From positions 62,001-126,000 of the forward strand of contig QJNS01000090.1 of NCBI GenBank assembly GCA_004154925.1: DNA of 64,000 nt, written 5' to 3'. Numbering within the stretch: position 1 is the stretch's first letter; each line of letters begins with the position of its first letter. This document shows, piece after piece, positions 58,395-64,000 of the stretch. The notes beneath the pieces were generated by a model. It saw nothing but the letters and a program-made list of their open reading frames with translations. It made no database searches and was not told the DNA's origin. The translations under genes and the position numbers were made by a program. This stretch comes from Monosporascus cannonballus. Taxonomy: Eukaryota; Ascomycota; Sordariomycetes; Xylariales.

Positions 58395-60112
58395 TCTGGA
58401 CAACTCGAGTGGATTTATCTATGGTGATGAAATTCAAGGCTACATTCGCATCGGCGACTGACGGTTACCACTGCTAAGGGGTAGATGACCCTAGATAATG
58501 GTAGAAGTGACACGGCGGATCAGCCTCGGTCGGCATCGGTGAAAGTTGATGGCACTCTGCCTTGTGAACCAAGGCAAGGCGTTGTAGATGATGCGGCCAG
58601 GATTGAAAAGGCTCTGCCAGAAAAAGGAAATGGTTCAGAAAATCCAAATTGCGAATATCGAGGGATTGCGGCAAGTTCGTCGAATGGGCGAAAGAGAGAA
58701 CAAGGAGCGCTAAGTTGAAGGAAGGTTGTGAAGCCGAAAGCGCATTCATCAATATGATGTCTTTTCACTGAGGTTGAATTGCCGCCCAATGAAAGGAGCG
58801 ATCGGCTAATAGCCTTGGAAGCCACCTGTGTAGCGGTCCTGCAAGTACTTGAGGTGGGTTTTGGTAAGTAGGTAGGTACCTGCGAATGCACTCCTTCCTG
58901 CGTATTGTGTGATGTACTTCGCTGTAGTTAAGTACCTAGTAGCAGAGTAGAGCCTGTTAATACCTCGCAAGCACAGCATTGAACTTTTAGGTTTAGTATT
59001 TAGCGTCGGCAAGACAGGTAAACGTACTGAACTCAGATTTTAATAACCTTGTTGTCGCCAAATCCTGAATTTTCCGCTTGAAAATTTATCAGAGCTATAT
59101 ACTCTATGTATGTAGGTAGAGTCACTCCTTCAGGTTTGGCTGTAGCCATTGCGGGTGATGGCGGCGGGGGTGATTTGATCTCAATCATCAGACTAGCCTG
59201 GTGCTTATACATATCCGCACCCATTGACCCCCCACCATCATGTTAAGCCTCATTGTCTGCATTACCTATGCACGGACGCTCGTTTAATGGCCACCAAGGG
59301 TCTCCCTTCCAAGCTCGAAAAGCTTCCTACCAAGTTACGTATAGTAGCAGTAAGGTAGGAGGAGTACCCGTTCAAGGGCTACAGGGGGCCAACGGAGAAG
59401 AGATCGAAATCGACGAAAGCAGATGCCCCCGCCTTATCTCAAAATCTTGTGCAGCTGGTAGAAATCCGAGGTAATGTACTCATAGAGGTGGGGGATATCA
59501 TCCAAGGATATCTGTAGACTGTCGTTGATTTACCGAGCAATTCGTGTTATACCCTTCAATTAGAGGTGGCTTGGCGACTTCCTCGTTCTAGAAAATTGTT
59601 GCGACTAGCTAATGCATTTATCGCCCTCAAGGGGATAAGCCTTTGTCATTGCGGTGGCTTGCCCTATCACACAGCCATCTCATTTGTGGCCCTATTTGAT
59701 ATTTCGACCCACTTCGAATTTGGATTCTTTTTGTGGTCCCATGCAAGGTACAATACAGCTTTTAAGCTCTAGAACTTAAGAACGTTACCATTCAGCTCTT
59801 AGGTGTTCGACATGTTACTTTAATTGTAACATCTAAGTAGGATTAAGCTATCATCGTATAAAGCTATCGTAAAGCCAAACAGGAAAGGAAGGCCGACGAC
59901 CTATTTATGTAAATATATATCCAATATGTGTGTTTGAAGAATACGTTGCCAGATCCGGCGAAGCGACATCATCGCTTGCTATCCCACGGCCTCTAAGTCT
60001 TTATCTTGTCAAGAAGGTAACCATCAAGGAAAATCTATTATGTACGACGTGATTGTCACCTCATTGCTCACTTTGTCACTGGCGACCAATCAAAGACAAC
60101 AGGTGAAGCTCG

Positions 60113-60319
60113 AGATAGATGGCGGTAAATGCATGGGTCGTAAACTCCATTCAGGCCTTCGAATTCTCCCTTTCCGGGTTTAGCGCGAGATGCGTTTCTC
60201 ATATCTCCGACTATCCTTTTGACGACCCCTTCTCCTTATCTATACAATTGACACCAATGATTCGCTATCAGCGACTACCTACATACTTTCCGGAACATAA
60301 CCTAGTTGCCCTATGATAA
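60113..60319 (+). promoter_or_regulatory. Cluster of GATA-factor (AreA/NIT2-type) sites
   Basis: Four HGATAR matches lie in about 200 bp: AGATAG 60113-60118, TTATCT 60236-60241 (AGATAA on minus), CTATCA 60265-60270 (TGATAG on minus) and TGATAA 60314-60319. Further matches occur at 59848-59853, 60001-60006 and 60841-60846. AreA/NIT2 activates nitrate assimilation genes when preferred nitrogen is scarce. Such short sites occur by chance too; the clustering is suggestive only. Confidence 0.45.
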
Positions 60320-60353
60320 GACCGCGGCCCGTGAAGGACCTAAGAGGCGCACG

Positions 60354-60360
60354 TCCGCGG
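60354..60360 (+). promoter_or_regulatory. NIT4/NirA-like site candidate
   Basis: TCCGCGG followed by G differs by one base from the symmetrical TCCGCGGA site described for Neurospora NIT4. The overlapping GTCCGCGG is one base from CTCCGHGG described for Aspergillus NirA. It lies 614 bp upstream of the start codon and close to the GATA cluster, the arrangement known for nitrate-inducible genes. Confidence 0.4.
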
Positions 60361-60828
60361 GGATACCGTGACAGTGTCTGCCCTTCCTCCTAATGCATGT
60401 GTTTCCCATGCGAGGTCGGGCTCATCTACCTTCCTTCCGCTTCCGAGTCTTCCCTTGAGGCCCCATTTGCGGATTCCTGCATGGCGCGTCCCCGGAGATA
60501 CCTGTGCTTGTCATGTCCAAGGCAGTTAGGTTCTAGCGGCATATCCGTAGAGTTGGGCATTAGTAATGAGCCGCAGACCTATTATCACGTAACAAATCGC
60601 AGTTCACCCAGAGGTGAGCACTTACGAAGCAGCCAGAATGCCGGTGATCCAAGTGGATCTAGAGCTAGGATGGTGGGCTGATCATATCCAGACCACAACA
60701 TGATGGCTTGAATCCAAACGATCGTCGCTCTTTTCGTATCTCGGCTTCCGTGATTCATCTTTGGCTTACAATTATACTGTAATCATGTATATCTTCCTGT
60801 CCCAGCTGCACGGCAGGTTTTGACCCTC

Positions 60829-60836
60829 TATATATT
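60829..60836 (+). promoter_or_regulatory. TATA box candidate of nitrate reductase
   Basis: TATATATT stands about 138 bp upstream of the ATG at 60974, followed by pyrimidine-rich leader-like sequence. The spacing would allow a leader of roughly 100 nt. Confidence 0.45.
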
Positions 60837-60973
60837 CCATCTATCTTTTCGAGAACGTCCTCTCCCATTGTATAAGCATCCGGTCTGCTACATCTTACTC
60901 TCGAGGGTATTGTCTATACGAGTAAATCGTCTCCATATCTGTTCACGTGCTCTTGACCTCTCTACTAAACCCC

Positions 60974-63688
60974 ATGGAAGTCCTTAACCCAATAAGCGGG
61001 CCCCAAGGAGGGCTTTCCCAAGCCCACGACTTCCGCCTACCACCTAGCCCACCTCATACGAGGAAGGGTTCTAGGAAGTCTTCGTTCGATGAGTTAGACT
61101 TGGAATATTCAAGGATCTACCCACTTCCTCCTAGGAGTAGGCCGGATAATAGAGTACTACCAGAAGATCTCAAGACCCCTGATAACCATGTCGTTCGAGA
61201 CCCGAGGTTGATACGGCTTACGGGCGTCCACCCCTTTAACGTCGAAGCACCGCTGAGCGAGCTATTCGACGAAGGCTTCTTAACTACGAGAGATCTTCAC
61301 TACGTCCGCAACCATGGAGCTGTGCCCAGGGTGGATGACTCTGAGGTCACGGATTGGGAGTTCTCTGTGGAAGGGATGGTGCACAATCCCATTAGGATGA
61401 GTCTAGCGCAACTTATCACGGACTACGAACAAGTCACGTACCCGGTCACGCTAGTATGCGCAGGAAATAGGCGAAAGGAACAGAACGTCGTCAGGAAAAC
61501 CAAGGGATTTTCATGGGGTGCCGCAGGGCTGTCGACGGCCCTATGGACCGGAGTAGTAATTGGTGACCTACTCAGAGCCGCGATGCCGAAGCGGGGTGCA
61601 AAATATGTGTGCTTCGAAGGTGCAGACAAGCTACCGAACGGGTATTACGGCACATCGATCAAGTTAAACTGGGCTATGGACCCCAATCGGGGAGTCTTGG
61701 TCGCCCACAAAATGAACGGCGAGATGCTTGAACCGGACCATGGTAAACCTCTTCGGATCATCATACCCGGGCAGATTGGTGGCCGAAGTGTGAAGTGGTT
61801 GAAGCGTATCATCGTGACAGCGGAACCGAGCGATAACTGGTATCACATTTACGACAACAGAGTGCTTCCCACCATGGTTAGCCCGGAGATGAGCGCCGAT
61901 ATGCCGGGGACGTGGAAAGACGAACGCTACGCAATCTACGATCTCAACACAAACAGCGCCACGTGCTACCCAGCTCATGACGAGAAGTTGGCTCTGACTA
62001 CTGGTGCCCAGAATTACAAGGTTCGAGGTTATGCGTATGCGGGCGGTGGCAAGCGGGTCACTCGAGTGGAAGTTACACTCGACAAGGGGAAGACTTGGAC
62101 ACTGGCCAACATCTCATATCCGGAGGACGAATATCGACTCGCCCGGGAAGGCGAACGGCTGTTTGGCGGCCGCCTCGACATGTCCTGGAGGGAGACGTGT
62201 TTTTGCTGGTGCTTTTGGGATCTTGATATCCCATTAGCGCAGTTACAAGCAAGTGACGATATCATGGTCCGAGCCATGGATGAGTCTATGATGGTGCAAC
62301 CCCGCGACATGTACTGGAGTGTTCTAGGGATGATGAACAACCCCTGGTTCAGAGTCGTCATTCACAAGGAGGGTCATACCCTGAGATTCGAACACCCTAC
62401 GCAACCCGCGCTAATGCCTGGTGGTTGGATGGAACGAGTAAAAAAGGCTGGTGGCAATCTTACCAATGGGAACTGGGGCGAAAAGCTGGCCGGGGAAGAA
62501 GAGCAGTTCATTGAGGAGGAACCGGCTAAGGAAATCTGCATGATAAACAAGGACATCAACCAGAAGATAACGCTCGAGGAATTCCGACAACACAGCGGAG
62601 AGGTTGAGCCGTGGTTCGTAGTCAATGGCCAGGTGTATGATGGGACCAAATTCCTCGGAGGCCATCCTGGTGGCGCGGCCTCGATCTTTGGAGCTGCGGG
62701 CCAGGATGCCACCGAGGAGTTCCTTGCTATTCGTAAGTTCACAACATTGGTCACAAGGAGTCCGGGCTAACGAACGCATCAAGATAGCGAGAACGCCAAG
62801 GCAATGATGGTAGATTACCATATCGGCTCCCTCAACGAAGCCTCGTTGACCCTTCTCAAAGACGGAGAACCCGGGGCCGTCCATTCGGCGCCGCGAGAGA
62901 CGTTCCTTCAAGCGAAGGTCTGGACAAAAGGCGTCCTGTCCGCCAAGACGAAGACCTCTACTGACACCAAAATATTTACGTTCGATCTCGAACATGCGGA
63001 TCAGGTCGTTGGTCTGCCCATTGGCCAGCACCTGATGATGCGCTTACGCGACCCCGTCACCAGAGAGGCCATCATTCGCTCCTACACACCGATATCTGAG
63101 GGCACGGAGAAGGGCAAGCTCAACGTGCTCATAAAGGTCTACTACGACACTCCCGAGCGCAAGGGCGGCAAAATGACGCAGGCCCTGGACGCCATTCCCA
63201 TCGGGCACTTCGTCGACTTCAAGGGCCCCATCGGCAAGTTCGAGTACCTCGGCCGGGGCCTCTGCGCCATCTCGGGGCGGCAGCGGAAGGTCAGGCGCTT
63301 CATCATGATATGCGGGGGGTCGGGGATCACGCCCATCTTCCAGGTCCTGCGGGCGGTGATGGCCGACCGCGAAGACGCCACGTTCTGTCTCGTGCTGGAT
63401 GGCAACCGCGAGGAGGAGGATATCCTGTGCAAGCAGGACCTCGACAGGATGGCCGCCGGGAACGACCACAAGTGCCGTCTGGTATACACGCTCAGTCGTC
63501 CCTCGGATTCCTGGACCGGTTTAAGGGGCCGCATGACCAAGGATCTCTTCGAGAGGGAGGTCGGGCCGTGCAAGAGCGTCAGCGGCGAGGATCTCGTGCT
63601 GGTATGCGGGCCTGAAGCCCTGGAGAAAAGCGTGCATTCTGTCTTTACGAGCATGGGATGGAAGGATGACGATATACTGTTTTTCTAA
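60974..63688 (+). CDS. niaD: Assimilatory nitrate reductase [NAD(P)H]
   Basis: Two exons (60974-62732, 62784-63688) encode 887 aa, the usual length. It reduces nitrate to nitrite in the cytosol. In order: an N-terminal leader (1-110); the molybdopterin domain with the Mo-binding Cys162 in LVCAGNRRKEQN; the dimerisation domain (RGYAYAGGGKRVTRVEV); cytochrome b5 with haem ligands His564 (GGHPGG) and His587 (HSENAK); then the FAD part (RSYTPIS) and NAD(P)H part (CGGSGITPIFQ with Cys763, CGPE with Cys861, end DDILFF). The single intron splits the His587 codon (C/AT). The ATG at 60974 is the first in frame. No nitrite reductase or transporter gene is in the window, but only 312 bp follow. Confidence 0.96.
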
Positions 63689-64000
63689 AAGCGAGCGCTT
63701 TCTAATTTTTCATCTTGGACATATACTAGCGAGCTGCAACTTGTACATCTTTGAGGAGTCACAGGATTTAATTTTTGCATTACTACTCATAAGTTACGGG
63801 TCACCAAGGAGGCATATTGGAGACATATAATCGGAGATGAACAGAGGAACATCGTTTAGATTTCAAAGCTCACTACGCACATAACCTTACTATACGCCCC
63901 AGTGGTTTACGAACCTCAAGTTGTACATCGTTGGAAGGGGGGGACGCTATATCCTAGGAGCATACGAGATAGTGAGAAAGCGTATATCCGGGAAATCTCC
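63689..64000. other. 3' flank of nitrate reductase
   Basis: 312 bp after the stop codon. It is AT-leaning terminator-like sequence at first (TTTCTAATTTTTCATC), then plain intergenic DNA to the window end. I see no gene. Confidence 0.5.

Larger units (their letters stand above)
58395..60973. other. Intergenic region UPF2 - nitrate reductase
   Basis: About 2.6 kb. No gene is supported; short frames at 58485-58891 and 59253-59772 have no recognisable content. The distal 1 kb before the nitrate reductase start holds several HGATAR sites, a TCCGCGG motif and a TATA box, listed separately. Confidence 0.55.

Noticed and set aside
1..64000. CRISPR array, rRNA genes, secondary-metabolite cluster
   Set aside because: No regularly spaced identical repeats, no rRNA-like sequence, and no PKS/NRPS/terpene synthase motifs were seen.

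Overview
The window looks like chromosomal DNA of a filamentous ascomycete (Pezizomycotina, probably a sordariomycete-like mould). The evidence is short GT-AG introns of about 47-180 bp, an assimilatory nitrate reductase, typical fungal versions of WSS1, DOP1, GRASP, OST2 and UPF2, and repeats degraded in the manner of repeat-induced point mutation (RIP). I cannot assign a genus from the sequence alone.

Left part, 1 to about 23,320: a very AT-rich, gene-free block of RIP-degraded repeats. Two nearly full-length Ty3/gypsy LTR retroelements with chromodomain traces can be delimited to the base. Element 1 spans 713-7429, with two 369-bp LTRs and target duplication TTTTT. Element 2 spans 10860-18276, with two 206-bp LTRs and duplication GTTTT. 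A solo LTR of the element-2 family (9422-9627, duplication CAGTT) and a truncated LTR related to element 1 at the window edge (1-227) lie beside them. Both elements are dead: stops everywhere, and key residues lost by G-to-A changes. The stretch 18,277-23,320 is AT-rich DNA whose origin I could not identify.

Right part, about 23,320-64,000: ordinary gene-rich euchromatin. In order: KEL3-like Kelch/DUF4110 protein (+), WSS1-type SUMO/DNA-linked protease (+), a small secreted six-cysteine protein (+), SWR1-complex subunit VPS71/SWC6 (-), MON1 (-), DOP1 (+), TGS1 (-), GRASP (+), OST2/DAD1 (-), a frameshifted pseudogene (+), a single-pass membrane protein (-), UPF2/NMD2 (-) and nitrate reductase (+). 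I rebuilt exon-intron structures from splice sites and reading-frame continuity; all junctions given keep frame and use GT-AG.

Functional layout: MON1, DOP1, GRASP and OST2 lie within about 13 kb (34.6-47.4 kb) and all act in the endomembrane/secretory system, with TGS1 (cap hypermethylation) between them. MON1/DOP1 and TGS1/GRASP are divergent pairs that share short upstream regions. The nitrate reductase promoter carries GATA-type sites and a sequence close to the NIT4 site, consistent with nitrogen-catabolite and nitrate control.

I saw no CRISPR array, no convincing tRNA or rRNA gene, and no clear unknown multi-gene system. The less explained items are a minus-strand Pol III-like unit (26,414-26,571), several small inverted-repeat elements, an extra 3' segment in element 2, and the unidentified AT-rich block.
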